A stretch of DNA of 64,000 nt from Sporolactobacillus kofuensis (GTDB taxonomy: Bacteria; Bacillota; Bacilli; Bacillales; Sporolactobacillaceae). The position numbers were made by a program, and so were the translations under genes. This document shows positions 35,663 to 45,086 of the stretch, in pieces. Under the pieces are notes generated by a model that was not told where the DNA came from, made no database searches, and saw nothing but the letters and a program-made list of their open reading frames with translations. How positions within the stretch are numbered: the first letter of the stretch is position 1; each line of letters opens with the position of its first letter. The DNA lies in the NCBI RefSeq assembly GCF_042660205.1, contig NZ_JBHSTQ010000006.1, positions 62,001 to 126,000 of the forward strand, read 5' to 3'.

Positions 35663-36027
35663 TGCTATTCAATGCATTGATGGTTGCAATAGGTGCCATT
35701 TGCGGTGTATTGGGACGGGCCCTCCTCTCAAAAAAAATTGATCGAGAGAAAAAACAGGCATTTCCAATTGCAACTTTTTCAATCAATATGATCGGCTGCT
35801 TTGTGCTCGGCCTTGTTGTCGGTTTCCCACTAGATCAGCATCTACTCTTAATGCTGTCTACCGGAGTCATTGGTACGTTCACTACCTTTTCCACCTTTAA
35901 TGCAGAAAACATCCACCTTTTACGCAAAAAAAGGTACGCTCTTTTTGTGTGCTATGCGGGTGCAACTTTTGTATTTGGTATCTTGTTGATCACGTTTGGA
36001 CAGGCTACTGCACATTTTCTATCTTGA
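35659..36027 (+). CDS. crcB: Fluoride channel Fluc/CrcB subunit 2
   Basis: 122 residues and four membrane helices. It has GAICGVLGRALLSK, TFSINMIGCFVLGLVVG and GVIGTFTTFSTFNAENI, the canonical Fluc elements. Translation is coupled to the upstream subunit by an ATGA overlap. The pair probably forms a dual-topology heterodimer that exports fluoride under riboswitch control. Confidence 0.94.
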   Translation: MMLFNALMVAIGAICGVLGRALLSKKIDREKKQAFPIATFSINMIGCFVLGLVVGFPLDQHLLLMLSTGVIGTFTTFSTFNAENIHLLRKKRYALFVCYAGATFVFGILLITFGQATAHFLS

Positions 36028-36159
36028 GATAAACCGGGTCTTGCCTGGTCCATGGTTATCACTCTTTATACAGTTAGAGTTCTAAAAACCTATGCTTCAT
36101 TGCTCGCTTTCCTCGGGCAATTCAGGAGCCTCATCAGACATACTATTTTATTTTTAAAA

Positions 36160-36184
36160 AACCGTCCGGGTATCCGGACGGTTT
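36160..36184. terminator. Bidirectional terminator between crcB and the lactate permease gene
   Basis: The stem AACCGTCCGG / CCGGACGGTT has T/A tracts on both sides. It serves the convergent genes. Confidence 0.88.
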
Positions 36185-36195
36185 TCAACATTTAA

Positions 36196-37791
36196 TTAGA
36201 TGATGGACTGGACATAAGCGACAGCGCAGACAATAACAAGAAAAACCACACTATATTTGATTGTGAAGCGCAAAAGTATGCCCTCTTTTCCTGCGAGACC
36301 AACGGCTCCTGTTGCAACGGCAATCGACTGAGGAGATAACATTTTGGCTACTGTTCCCCCACCGACGTTTGCTGTGATTAAAATGAGTGGGAGTACACCA
36401 ATTTGATTGGCAGTTGCGTGTTGCAACCCACCAAATAAAGCATTCGCAGACACAACGGATCCGGTCAAGAACACGCCAAGCCAGCCAAGAATCGGTGACA
36501 CTGCCGGAAAATAGCGTGCTGTATGCGCCAGGGCAATACCCAGTGTGGCTGATTCGCCAGAATAATTGGCGATAAAAGCAAAAGACAGAACAAACATAAT
36601 CGTTAGAATCGGTTTAATCAGTTCTTTAACCGTTTCAACAAACACCTGCCCAGCATCGCGCAGTTTAATTTTCAATAAGACCATTGTCGTAATGCAAGCA
36701 CATGCGATGGCCGTTCCGGTAGCAGAAAGGAAGTCGAGTTTAAGGATCGCCGGATACAGAGTTGTTTCGGGGACTAGCGGTGCCCCTTTCAATACCATAT
36801 TATGCAACCAGGGAAAGGGAATAGTAACCGTCGTTCCCGAAAGAATGCCCGATTCAGTAAATAATTGTTTGAATCCATTTGAACACCAGATCAAGACAAA
36901 TAGCGTTAATAGAATAAATGGTGACCAGCCCTTTAAGACCTTTACAACACTCAAGTGTTCGCTCTTAGGTGATGTGTTTTCATGTCTTGCTAATTTCAAA
37001 TAAGTTGCAAGACAGATTAAAGCAACAATAGCTGACGTAATGTCCGGTAACTCCGGACCTATAAAACGAATGGTCACCCACTGAGTAAGCGAGTAGGACA
37101 GTGCGGTTACCAATGTCGGCCGCCAGATTTTTTTAACGCCTTGGAAGCCACTCATGATCACCACAATTAGAAAAGGTACTGTGAACGAGATATAAGGCAT
37201 ATAGGTTGAAAGTTGTGCAGCAATTAAATGAGGTGCTATTCCAGTCACCTGACCTGCAACAATGATAGGAATGCCCATGGCACCGAATGATCCGGGAGCG
37301 ATATTTGCAATCAGGCATAGCCCAGCCGCTTTGACCGGATCAAATCCAAGTCCAACAAGTAATGCGGCAGTTATGGCGATGGGGGCGCCAAACCCGGCTG
37401 CGCCTTCAAGGAACGAATTGAAAATGAACCCAACAATGAGCACCTGCAAGCGCGGATCGTCCGTTAATGAAACAATGGACGCGCGAATCACTTCAAACTG
37501 TCCGCTTTTCACCGTCAACTTGTAGAGGAAGACAGCACCAAGAACAATATAGGCAATTGGCCAAATGGAATAAGCAGCGCCATACCCTGCGGCACCAATT
37601 GCCGTTTTTGCCGGCATCTGATAAAAGATTAGCGCCGTAGTTAATGCAATGAGTACTGTAAAGAATGCGGCCATATGTCCTTTCATTTTCAGAACCGTCA
37701 AAGCTAAAAAGAAAAAGACTATAGGTAAAGCGGCAACTGCTGAAGAAATCCAAATATTGTGTCCTGGATCATAATTCTGTGTCCATACCAT
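36196..37791 (-). CDS. lctP: L-lactate permease, LctP/LldP family
   Basis: A 531-residue membrane protein with 12 or more helices. Family motifs are MVWTQNYDP at the N-terminus, FNSFLEGAAGFGAPIAI, CLIANIAPGSFGAMGIP and SPQSIAVATGAVGL near the C-terminus. It is a proton symporter for lactate or glycolate; in a lactic producer it may export or reimport it. The start is ATG 37791, 8 nt after GGAGG; the GTG upstream overlaps the site. No adjacent regulator. Confidence 0.93.
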   Translation of the reverse strand: MVWTQNYDPGHNIWISSAVAALPIVFFFLALTVLKMKGHMAAFFTVLIALTTALIFYQMPAKTAIGAAGYGAAYSIWPIAYIVLGAVFLYKLTVKSGQFEVIRASIVSLTDDPRLQVLIVGFIFNSFLEGAAGFGAPIAITAALLVGLGFDPVKAAGLCLIANIAPGSFGAMGIPIIVAGQVTGIAPHLIAAQLSTYMPYISFTVPFLIVVIMSGFQGVKKIWRPTLVTALSYSLTQWVTIRFIGPELPDITSAIVALICLATYLKLARHENTSPKSEHLSVVKVLKGWSPFILLTLFVLIWCSNGFKQLFTESGILSGTTVTIPFPWLHNMVLKGAPLVPETTLYPAILKLDFLSATGTAIACACITTMVLLKIKLRDAGQVFVETVKELIKPILTIMFVLSFAFIANYSGESATLGIALAHTARYFPAVSPILGWLGVFLTGSVVSANALFGGLQHATANQIGVLPLILITANVGGGTVAKMLSPQSIAVATGAVGLAGKEGILLRFTIKYSVVFLVIVCAVAYVQSII

Positions 37792-38142
37792 GGGCATTTC
37801 CTCCACAATCTACGTAGTTAATCACGAAAACTTACTTGTTGGATAGGATTCCCGACTTAAAACGGATTAACCCCTCTTCTAACACCTGAAATGTCATGTG
37901 ACAATACTTTCTTTGTGTTCATTGCTTGGTTTTATACCATGATAAGGAAAGTTGTCAGAAGCCACTTAGGACTTGTCCCTATCTCTATAATAACAGCGCT
38001 TACAAAGTTTTTTATCCAACATTATGTCAATAATCGTACATCTTTTATTGATCAATCCATTGAGCACTCCTGTTTACCGCGGATCATTTAAAATGGGTAT
38101 GCTTGTCTCTATAAGCTACCCATAAAAAAATTTTCACACGTA

Positions 38143-38236
38143 TTGCTGGAGTTTGAAAATAGTGCTATAGTAGCTTTTGCACACAAATTAATTAACTAAG
38201 TTAACTATTAATCTAGTTAACTATTAATCCGGTTAA
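38143..38236 (+). promoter_or_regulatory. Promoter and MarR-type operator repeats of the emr operon
   Basis: -35 TTGCTG (38143) and -10 TATAGT (38166) are 17 bp apart. Downstream, the unit GTTAACTATTAATC occurs twice in direct repeat with a 17-bp period, followed by a third GTTAA. The second includes the palindrome TAGTTAACTA. These lie over the start of transcription and are the likely target of the MarR protein encoded at 40806. Confidence 0.7.
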
Positions 38237-38277
38237 TTTTCACATTGACTATTTACGATTTTGGAAGGGGTTCAAAC

Positions 38278-38934
38278 ATGAGTAATTTCGTACGTCTGCT
38301 TATTATCAACATTGTTGTCATTGTTATTCTCATCGGCGGTGGCGCAGTTGGTTATTATTACTATGACCAAAAAACAAATTTTGTCAAAACCGACAATGCC
38401 TCGATCAGTGGTCAAGCCATTTCTATCGCTTCTCCCGTATCCGGCAAACTCGTAAATTGGAAAGGCCAGCAAGGGGACCAATTTAATCAAAATCAAACTA
38501 TCGGTGATGTAGCATCTACCGGAACAGATGGGAAGCCAGTCAAAACAGCAGTGAAAATGCCGGAATCAGCAACAATTGCTTTAAACAGTAGTATCAAAAA
38601 TACATTTGTTGCTGCCGGAACTCAGCTTGCAGAAGCATACAATCTCAACGCTTTGTACGTTACTGCGAATATTGATGAAACGTCTATTGATAAAGTAAAG
38701 ACAGGACAAAAAGTAGATCTTTCTATTGATGCATTCCCAGGAACGAAGTTTACCGGGAAAGTTGAAAAGATTGGCACGGCAACCGCAGGAACCTTCTCTT
38801 TAATTGCAAATTCAAACAGCAACGGAAACTTTACAAAAGTCACACAAGTTGTTCCGGTAAAAATCAAGCTGGATGGCTACAAGGGTGAAAAGTTACTGCC
38901 TGGAATGAACGTCACCGTCAAGATTCATATCTAA
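38278..38934 (+). CDS. EmrA/HlyD-like efflux adaptor
   Basis: 218 residues. One N-terminal membrane helix (about 6-29, VVIVILIGGGAVGYYYY) precedes a biotinyl-lipoyl-like hairpin domain (DNASISGQAISIASPVSGKLVNWKGQQGD) and a beta-barrel with the end LLPGMNVTVKIHI. The long coiled-coil hairpin of gram-negative EmrA is absent, as usual in Firmicutes. The start is ATG 38278 behind GGAAGGGG. It is followed by an EmrB-type MFS gene and a MarR gene as one operon. Confidence 0.88.
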   Translation: MSNFVRLLIINIVVIVILIGGGAVGYYYYDQKTNFVKTDNASISGQAISIASPVSGKLVNWKGQQGDQFNQNQTIGDVASTGTDGKPVKTAVKMPESATIALNSSIKNTFVAAGTQLAEAYNLNALYVTANIDETSIDKVKTGQKVDLSIDAFPGTKFTGKVEKIGTATAGTFSLIANSNSNGNFTKVTQVVPVKIKLDGYKGEKLLPGMNVTVKIHI

Positions 38935-38953
38935 TGATGAGAGGAGGGATATC

Positions 38954-40789
38954 ATGACATCGTTCCTTTCCATTTACGCAGGTTGTGCCTTACTTTTTTT
39001 AATCATTTTCAATCTATTTCTGCGTATCCGCCGGAAGAAAAAGCAGAACAAAAGCGTTCTCAATCATCAATCAAAGGATGTAGTGCCAGATCAAGGTCAG
39101 TCAACATTAAATGCATTTGATCAGGAACCGATGCATCCAGATCAGCATACACACAGACAACAGGAATCTGTAGAAGCAACGATGAATGAAAAGCAAACAC
39201 GTGGCAAGCCTGCTGCTGCAAATCAAACAGAGTCGCCACATGTCCTATCCATTATTGGTGTACTGATTCTCGGTGCGTTTATCGCCTTGCTGAATCAGAC
39301 ACTAATGAATGTCGCTCTGCCGAAAATGATGACAGATTTAACTATTTCAACAAACACCGCTCAGTGGATTACGACCGGATATATGCTCGTGAATGGGGTG
39401 CTTATCCCAATAACTGCTTTTCTCATGGAGACGTTTACCACGCGAAAGTTATTCATTTCCGCGATGTCTTTATTCACAGTAGGTTCATTGATCTGCGCGC
39501 TCTCACCGAACTTTACCCTGCTCATGGTTGGTCGTATTGTTCAAGCATCGGGTGCAGGGATTATCATGCCACTCATGACGAATGTCTTTCTTGCTGTATT
39601 TCCGCCTGAGAAACGGGGCGGCGCAATGGGATTGATGGGGCTAGCAATGATTTTTGCCCCTGCTGTTGGACCAACGCTTTCTGGTTATGTTGTCGAACAT
39701 TTTTCCTGGCGCATTTTATTCTGGATTGTTCTCCCGCTGGGCGCACTCGACGTACTCTTGGCTGTACGCTACCTTAAAAATGTCGGAAGCAGGTCCTTTC
39801 CGAAACTGGATGGACTCGGCGTCATCCTTTCGACTATTGGATTTGGCGGAATCCTCTATGCATTCAGTGAAGCGGGAAATAATGGCTGGGATGATGCGCT
39901 CGTTGTATCCAGTTTGATCACCGGACTCTTGGCACTGATCTTATTTGTATGGCACGAACTCACAACAAAGACTCCGCTTCTTGACCTGCGCGTCTTTAAA
40001 TACAGAATATTTACTTTTACAACCATCGTGAATATACTGGTAACTATGGCTATGTTTGCGGCGATGATTTTGTTGCCGATCTATCTGCAGAACATCCGTG
40101 GCTTTACGCCACTTCAATCCGGTCTACTTTTGCTACCGGGCGCAATACTCATGGGTGTGATGTCTCCGATTACCGGGCTTCTTTTTGATCGCATCGGCTC
40201 AAGACCGCTTGCCATTATCGGACTTGCGATTACTGTCGTCACCACTTGGGCATTCGCTCAATTGAGCGATTCGATGTCTTATGGGCATATTATGTTCTTG
40301 TACACAGCGCGCATGTTCGGCATGTCGCTTCTGATGATGCCGATTATGACTGAAGGCTTGAATAACTTGCCGAGAGCACTCAATAGTCACGGTACGGCAA
40401 TGTCCAACACGATGCGCCAAGTTGCCGGTTCACTTGGAACAGCATTTCTGGTTACTGTCATGACGAATCGTACAACCTATCACGTCGGTGAGTACGCCAA
40501 TCAAGTCACTTTAGGCAATCAACCACTGGTTCATAAATTGCAGGATGCTGGTTTTGCTCTTGCAAGTACGAGCCACTTATCTGCTGCACAAGGACAAGGG
40601 ACCGCGCTTCAGCTGCTCACGCTGAAAATTGAACAGCTTGCGACTATTCAAGGGATTAATGATGCTTTTATCGTTGCAACCTTACTGACAGTGATCGCTT
40701 GGATTCTCTCCTTCTTTATTCAAAGAGCAACACCATCTAAGAACAAGCTGATTGCTGAAAAACAAGCTATAGGAACTGAAAATGATTAA
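38954..40789 (+). CDS. EmrB-type MFS drug exporter (DHA2) with extra N-terminal membrane segment
   Basis: 611 residues, about 100 more than usual. The N-terminus has an additional hydrophobic helix (SIYAGCALLFLIIFNLFL), a Lys/Arg cluster and a polar linker of about 60 residues. After that comes the normal 14-helix DHA2 domain (VLILGAFIALLNQTLMNVALP, motif C region MIFAPAVGPTLSGYVVEHFSWR). It works with the adjacent HlyD-like adaptor. It lies 19 bp downstream of that gene and 16 bp before the MarR gene. Confidence 0.9.
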   Translation: MTSFLSIYAGCALLFLIIFNLFLRIRRKKKQNKSVLNHQSKDVVPDQGQSTLNAFDQEPMHPDQHTHRQQESVEATMNEKQTRGKPAAANQTESPHVLSIIGVLILGAFIALLNQTLMNVALPKMMTDLTISTNTAQWITTGYMLVNGVLIPITAFLMETFTTRKLFISAMSLFTVGSLICALSPNFTLLMVGRIVQASGAGIIMPLMTNVFLAVFPPEKRGGAMGLMGLAMIFAPAVGPTLSGYVVEHFSWRILFWIVLPLGALDVLLAVRYLKNVGSRSFPKLDGLGVILSTIGFGGILYAFSEAGNNGWDDALVVSSLITGLLALILFVWHELTTKTPLLDLRVFKYRIFTFTTIVNILVTMAMFAAMILLPIYLQNIRGFTPLQSGLLLLPGAILMGVMSPITGLLFDRIGSRPLAIIGLAITVVTTWAFAQLSDSMSYGHIMFLYTARMFGMSLLMMPIMTEGLNNLPRALNSHGTAMSNTMRQVAGSLGTAFLVTVMTNRTTYHVGEYANQVTLGNQPLVHKLQDAGFALASTSHLSAAQGQGTALQLLTLKIEQLATIQGINDAFIVATLLTVIAWILSFFIQRATPSKNKLIAEKQAIGTEND

Positions 40790-40805
40790 TGAATGATGAG
40801 AGCAG

Positions 40806-41228
40806 GTGACGCACACGAATAGAGAAACCACGATTCATGAAATCGAAAGTAATCTTTCAATTATGATTCGCAGATACCGTCGAACGATTAACGATCTGCT
40901 GGGAAGCGAACTGACCGCACATGAGTTTTTCTTTCTTTCGTGTCTCTATAAAAATCAGCCTGAGACCGCTTCGGCAATTGCAAAACGGTTAGAAGTTTCT
41001 CCAAGTTACGCGACAAACGTTGTCGATAAATTGATTCGTAAAAACTATGTTGCACGGAAACGTTCGGAATCCGATCGTCGAATCATTCAACTGACCGTAA
41101 CTGCTGAAGGGAACGCACTTTATCAAAAATTAAGTGCTGTCCGTCGAGAATACGCTAACGAGATGTTTAAAGAGATCAATGATGAAGAACTCGAACAATT
41201 ATCAATGCTTCTTGGAAAGCTTAATTGA
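40806..41228 (+). CDS. MarR-family transcriptional regulator
   Basis: 140 residues with the MarR winged helix: ASAIAKRLEVSPSYATNVVDKLIRKNYVARKRSESDRRIIQLTVTAEG includes the recognition helix and the DRR wing motif. The GTG start at 40806 has only GAGAG before it. It is last gene of the adaptor-exporter operon and is probably an autorepressor acting at the GTTAACTATTAATC repeats. Confidence 0.92.
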   Translation: MTHTNRETTIHEIESNLSIMIRRYRRTINDLLGSELTAHEFFFLSCLYKNQPETASAIAKRLEVSPSYATNVVDKLIRKNYVARKRSESDRRIIQLTVTAEGNALYQKLSAVRREYANEMFKEINDEELEQLSMLLGKLN

Positions 41229-41262
41229 CAACAAGGCCATGATTCGGCCTTGTTGTTTTTTT
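41228..41262 (+). terminator. Terminator after marR
   Basis: The stem ACAACAAGGCC / GGCCTTGTTGT is followed by a run of T. Confidence 0.9.
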
Positions 41263-41269
41263 GTTTTGG

Positions 41270-41345
41270 ACATTTCGCGCGCACGTTCCAGTGGGTTTCG
41301 CACACGTTTGATTCCGTTTCGCGCGACTCACAGTAGGTCATTTTT
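41270..41345. repeat. Short tandem array (TTTCGCRC type, 21 bp)
   Basis: Three units begin TTTCGCGCGCACG, TTTCGCACACGTTTGATTCC and TTTCGCGCGACTCACAGTAG. The last two are exactly 21 bp. They lie between the convergent marR and MFS genes. Confidence 0.6.
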
Positions 41346-41410
41346 CGTCACAAGTTAAGAAAAACCGGAAAAAAAGCGCCCGGTCCTTAAGCCATGCCGA
41401 TGTTGATTAT

Positions 41411-41512
41411 GCTCCGATTGCTCGCTTGCCGCGGGCGCACCGCGAGCCTCCTCGAACAGGCAAAAAGTCTGCGAGGTCTCGCTGGCACGCTGATCCCGCA
41501 GGCGTCTCGCAT
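41411..41512 (-). repeat. Dispersed GC-rich structured intergenic repeat, copy 2
   Basis: The reverse complement begins TGCGAGACGCCTGCGGGATC and ends GCCCGCGGCAAGCGAGCA, matching the element at 956-1066 along most of its length. It lies between convergent genes. Confidence 0.78.
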
Positions 41513-41563
41513 CTTCGCTCATTTTTAAGCAAAAAGTTTATTTTCTTTCTTATCTTTAAAAAA

Positions 41564-41605
41564 AACGGACGGGAGAAATCATCTATTGATTTCTCCCGCC
41601 CGTTT
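41564..41605 (-). terminator. Strong terminator of the TetR-linked MFS gene
   Basis: The stem CGGGAGAAATC / GATTTCTCCCG is flanked by A and T tracts. Confidence 0.9.
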
Positions 41606-41625
41606 TTCATCAACCTATGAAAATC

Positions 41626-43092
41626 TTAGTGCTCGGCGATTACCGGCACTTTTTTATTTTCTGGTCCATCACTTGTTTTTTTGGGCCGTTTGAGCATGAG
41701 GCTCAGAACCATCCCCACAATTGCGATTCCAACTAAAACAAAGAATGTGTCCCCAAATGAGGAGGAGAGTGCATGCAGCGGTTGGTCGCCATCTTTCATG
41801 TGCAGTTTCATTCGCTGAGAAAGAATGGTCGACAAACCGGCAACAGCGAACGACATCATGACTTGTTGCGCAGCATTGGTCAGCGAAGTTACCCTGCTGA
41901 CAATATTTTGCGGTGCAGACTGAATGATATGCGTATTCAGCGGCATCATCGACAAACCCATTCCCGCGCCGAGAAGTGCTAGAGGCAAAATGAGTGCGCG
42001 TGATCCATCCTCCGCTGATATGCCCGACAGTAAGTATGTGGCGGATGTGACAAAAACCAAACCGGTAATGACAACAGGTCTTGCACCGAGTCGATCAAAT
42101 AAACGACCACCAATTGGCATAAAGATACCTGCCGCAATTGCCTGCGGAAGCACTGACATTCCCGATTCAAATGCGCTGAAGCCCTTGCCTTCCTGAAGAA
42201 ACAGAGGAATAAGGAACATAGTTCCAAACAACGCGATTTGCGTAATCCATTGAACGATAATTCCTCTTGTAAAATCAGCAGAACGAAAGACGCGAAGCTC
42301 TAACAAAGGTTGCTTGCGACGAAGTTCTACACGAACAAAAAGAATCAGGGCGATGCCGCCCACAATCAATCCAGTGATTGTCTTCGTAGAGGTCCAGCTT
42401 GTTCCGCCTTCACTAACACCATAAGCGATAGATGCAAAGGCGATCGGAGCAAGGAACATACCTAAAGTATCTAATGCAGGCACAGATTGCCGCTCCAAAT
42501 TTGGCATCGTGCGAACGCCCGCTAATACAGCAAGTGCACCAACTGGCAGATTAATCAAGAAAATCCAGTGCCAGCTGGCATTATCTATGAGCCAACCTGA
42601 TAAAACCGGTCCAAGCGCCGGAGCAAGGAGCATTGGAATACCGATCATGCCCATGACTGCGCCCACTTTATTTCGAGGACTCAGACGGTAAACAAAGGCC
42701 ATTGCAATAGGCGCAACCATCCCGCCGCCAAGTCCCTGAAGCACACGGAAAACAATAAGCTGTTCCACTCCTGAGGAGAGCGCGCATAACCCGGATCCAA
42801 TCGTAAACATGATCACTGAAAAGAGAAAAACTCGTTTTGCTCCGAAACGATCAGAGAGCCAACCTGCAAGCGGGATAACCGCTGCTTGTGCGAGTGCATA
42901 CCCGGTTACCGCCCACTGAACAACTGAAATCTTACTATTAAAATCCTTTACAAGTCCGGGAAGTGCAACGTTCATTGCCGTTCCATCCAGAATAACCATA
43001 AACATACCGACAATGATCGCCAAAAGCGGTGCAATAATTGCTTTTATTGACGTTGCTTGAACAGAACTGTCTGATGTTTCATTTAAAGCCAT
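41626..43092 (-). CDS. MFS transporter, DHA2 (EmrB/LmrB-like) family
   Basis: 488 residues with about 14 helices. IIVGMFMVILDGTAMNVALPGL (motif D1), GWLSDRFGAKRVFLFSV (motif A) and LLAPALGPVLSGWLIDNASWHWIF (motif C) mark it as a DHA2 antiporter. The ATG is preceded by GGAGGATGAGG. It is divergent from a TetR gene with two operator palindromes in the 194-bp gap, so it is probably induced by its substrate. Confidence 0.92.
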   Translation of the reverse strand: MALNETSDSSVQATSIKAIIAPLLAIIVGMFMVILDGTAMNVALPGLVKDFNSKISVVQWAVTGYALAQAAVIPLAGWLSDRFGAKRVFLFSVIMFTIGSGLCALSSGVEQLIVFRVLQGLGGGMVAPIAMAFVYRLSPRNKVGAVMGMIGIPMLLAPALGPVLSGWLIDNASWHWIFLINLPVGALAVLAGVRTMPNLERQSVPALDTLGMFLAPIAFASIAYGVSEGGTSWTSTKTITGLIVGGIALILFVRVELRRKQPLLELRVFRSADFTRGIIVQWITQIALFGTMFLIPLFLQEGKGFSAFESGMSVLPQAIAAGIFMPIGGRLFDRLGARPVVITGLVFVTSATYLLSGISAEDGSRALILPLALLGAGMGLSMMPLNTHIIQSAPQNIVSRVTSLTNAAQQVMMSFAVAGLSTILSQRMKLHMKDGDQPLHALSSSFGDTFFVLVGIAIVGMVLSLMLKRPKKTSDGPENKKVPVIAEH

Positions 43093-43192
43093 ACCTCATC
43101 CTCCAATTTTACGTATCAATGATCTCGTGATCCTCATTGTTGACCTGTTTTTCATTAATGATTACAATAAATCAAGGGAATTGTTACGTTCA

Positions 43193-43242
43193 TCGGACAA
43201 TTGTCCGATCGCATAGGAAAATATTAGCGGACAATTGTCCGA
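43193..43242. promoter_or_regulatory. Two palindromic TetR-type operators
   Basis: TCGGACAATTGTCCGA (43193-43208, perfect palindrome) and GCGGACAATTGTCCGA (43227-43242) are centred 34 bp apart between the divergent MFS and TetR genes. They are the expected binding sites of the adjacent TetR protein. Confidence 0.85.
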
Positions 43243-43286
43243 TTGTCAAATCTTTGACTCGTCTATGAAAAGGAGATCTGCTTTGG

Positions 43287-43898
43287 ATGTCTGATCAACC
43301 GCAGCGCAGAGATGCAAATGAAATAAGCAAATCAATTTTGCAGACAACTGAATCCTTATTCTCTCAATACGGTGTTGGGAATGTCAGCATGCATCAGATT
43401 GCAAAAGCTGCCAATGTGGGCCAAGGAACGATGTATCGCCGCTATGCCAATAAGGGCGACCTTTGCCTTGAATTAATGAGTGAAAATTTCCATGCCCTGC
43501 AAGAACACATGCTCCAAAGTTTAGCAGAATTAAAAGCAGAGCCAGTAAAAGTAAGAATGCAGGCTCTTTTTAAGCTGCATCTAAAATTTCTAGAGAAGCA
43601 CACTCAGCTTTTTGAAACGATTCATTCTTATATAACATGCACAAATACAACAAAACCATTTTACGAAAAAGCGCCTTATATTTTTCTCCATCAAACCATT
43701 CGCTCGTTGCTTGAGGAAGCCATTGAATCAAAAGAATCGCGACCGATTAATGCAGATTTTACCGCCCATACACTGATCGCTTCTATGAATCCAAAAATCT
43801 ATAATTTTCTTCGCCAAAAAAACGGGTATTCTGCGAAAGAAGTAATTGAAAACGTCAACAAAACATTACTTGAGCCGCTTTTTATTGAGAAAAAATGA
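43287..43898 (+). CDS. TetR-family transcriptional regulator
   Basis: 203 residues. The N-terminal HTH is ILQTTESLFSQYGVGNVSMHQIAKAANVGQGTMYRRYANKGDL, at about residues 18-60. The helical C-terminal domain is unspecific, as usual. AAGGAG precedes the ATG. It is divergent from the DHA2 exporter gene, with two 16-bp palindromes between them, so it is most likely that exporter's repressor and its own. Confidence 0.92.
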   Translation: MSDQPQRRDANEISKSILQTTESLFSQYGVGNVSMHQIAKAANVGQGTMYRRYANKGDLCLELMSENFHALQEHMLQSLAELKAEPVKVRMQALFKLHLKFLEKHTQLFETIHSYITCTNTTKPFYEKAPYIFLHQTIRSLLEEAIESKESRPINADFTAHTLIASMNPKIYNFLRQKNGYSAKEVIENVNKTLLEPLFIEKK

Positions 43899-43954
43899 AG
43901 GTACCACGACCAACATCCAAGTCCGGTATTATTTTTCGTATCAAAGGGGTACAC

Positions 43955-44827
43955 ATGTCCGTGAACACGTCCGCTCTCATTAAACTCAGTATTGCTATGA
44001 CAATTTTTGGTTCGATTGGTTTCTTTTCGCGATTGTCTGGGCTACCGTCTCTGGAGCTGGTCTTTGTCCGCTGCATCAGCGCAGCTGTTTTTCTTATTGC
44101 CTATTGGCTGATCAGCGGGAACTACAAGCGGGAAACATGGCAAAAGAAAGAAATAACCGCCATCTTAATTGGCGGTGTGTTCCTCGTCCTTAACTGGATT
44201 TTTTTCTTTGCCTCATTTGAAAAAACAGCAATTACCGTTGCGATCTCAATCTATAATCTGGCCCCAATTATCGTGCTTGTTATCGGTTGGCTCTTCTTCA
44301 AAGACCGGATCAAATTACTCGGTATATTCGCCGTTGTTCTCGCTTTTGTCGGTACTGTTTTGATTTCAGGCATCACTATAAATGATCTGACCAGCGGTAA
44401 ATCAATTACCGGTCCGCTCTATGCGCTTGCTGCTTCTTTACTGTACGCTTTCGTCATCATCACCGGAAAATATATCAAGCATGCCAGTCCCTACTTAGTG
44501 ACAATCATCCAGACTTCTATCGGTGTGATCATGCTACTGCCCTTTGTTCATTACTCATACTTCGACCACCTGACCGCAGCCAACTGGTTTTACAGCATTT
44601 TTACCGGTGTTGTTCATACAGGTATCGTTTATCTGCTGTTTTACGGCAGCATTCGCTCGCTCCGTACGCCCGTGATTTCCGCCCTTACCTATCTGGATCC
44701 TTTGGTCGCAATCCTACTCGATGTGCTCATCACTGGATTTGTGCCCACTTATCTGCAGATCCTTGGCATTCTGTTCATTTTCATCGCCCTGGCTTATACA
44801 TTTAGAAAGCAAAAAGGATCAAAATAA
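43955..44827 (+). CDS. EamA/DMT-family transporter
   Basis: 290 residues with ten hydrophobic helices in two EamA repeats (IAMTIFGSIGFFSRLSGLPSLELVFVRC and YALAASLLYAFVIITGKYI). Such proteins export amino acids or other metabolites. The start is ATG 43955, with AAAGGGG 5 nt upstream. The longer reading from 43895 overlaps the TetR stop and lacks a site. It may be co-transcribed with the TetR gene, 56 bp upstream. Confidence 0.88.
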   Translation: MSVNTSALIKLSIAMTIFGSIGFFSRLSGLPSLELVFVRCISAAVFLIAYWLISGNYKRETWQKKEITAILIGGVFLVLNWIFFFASFEKTAITVAISIYNLAPIIVLVIGWLFFKDRIKLLGIFAVVLAFVGTVLISGITINDLTSGKSITGPLYALAASLLYAFVIITGKYIKHASPYLVTIIQTSIGVIMLLPFVHYSYFDHLTAANWFYSIFTGVVHTGIVYLLFYGSIRSLRTPVISALTYLDPLVAILLDVLITGFVPTYLQILGILFIFIALAYTFRKQKGSK

Positions 44828-44869
44828 TCTGCCCATAGGTGTACCGTACAATCTTCCGTTGCTGCTGGT

Positions 44870-44932
44870 TCTCCTCTGGCTCGCATCAATTGGAACGGTC
44901 ACGCAGGTGTCTCGCACTCAGAAGGCTTAGTA
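44870..44932 (-). repeat. Decayed half copy of the GC-rich intergenic repeat
   Basis: On the minus strand GTGCGAGACACCTGCGTGAC aligns with the start of the copy at 956, followed by a recognisable CGTTCC and GAGAACC. The 3' half is lost. The 490-bp gap 44828-45317 holds this remnant, the levR-like segment at 45087 and a terminator, and no gene. Confidence 0.5.
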
Positions 44933-45086
44933 TTGATCTAATAACAACATTATTTTTATACATAGGCAAAATTATTGTTCTAAAAGCCATCCGTAATTTT
45001 GCCTGCAATCAACACTATGATCAACGTAAACCTTGTCTCCTTTTATTTGATCGATCATCAGATAGCGTTTATTAAAGACCAGTTTG

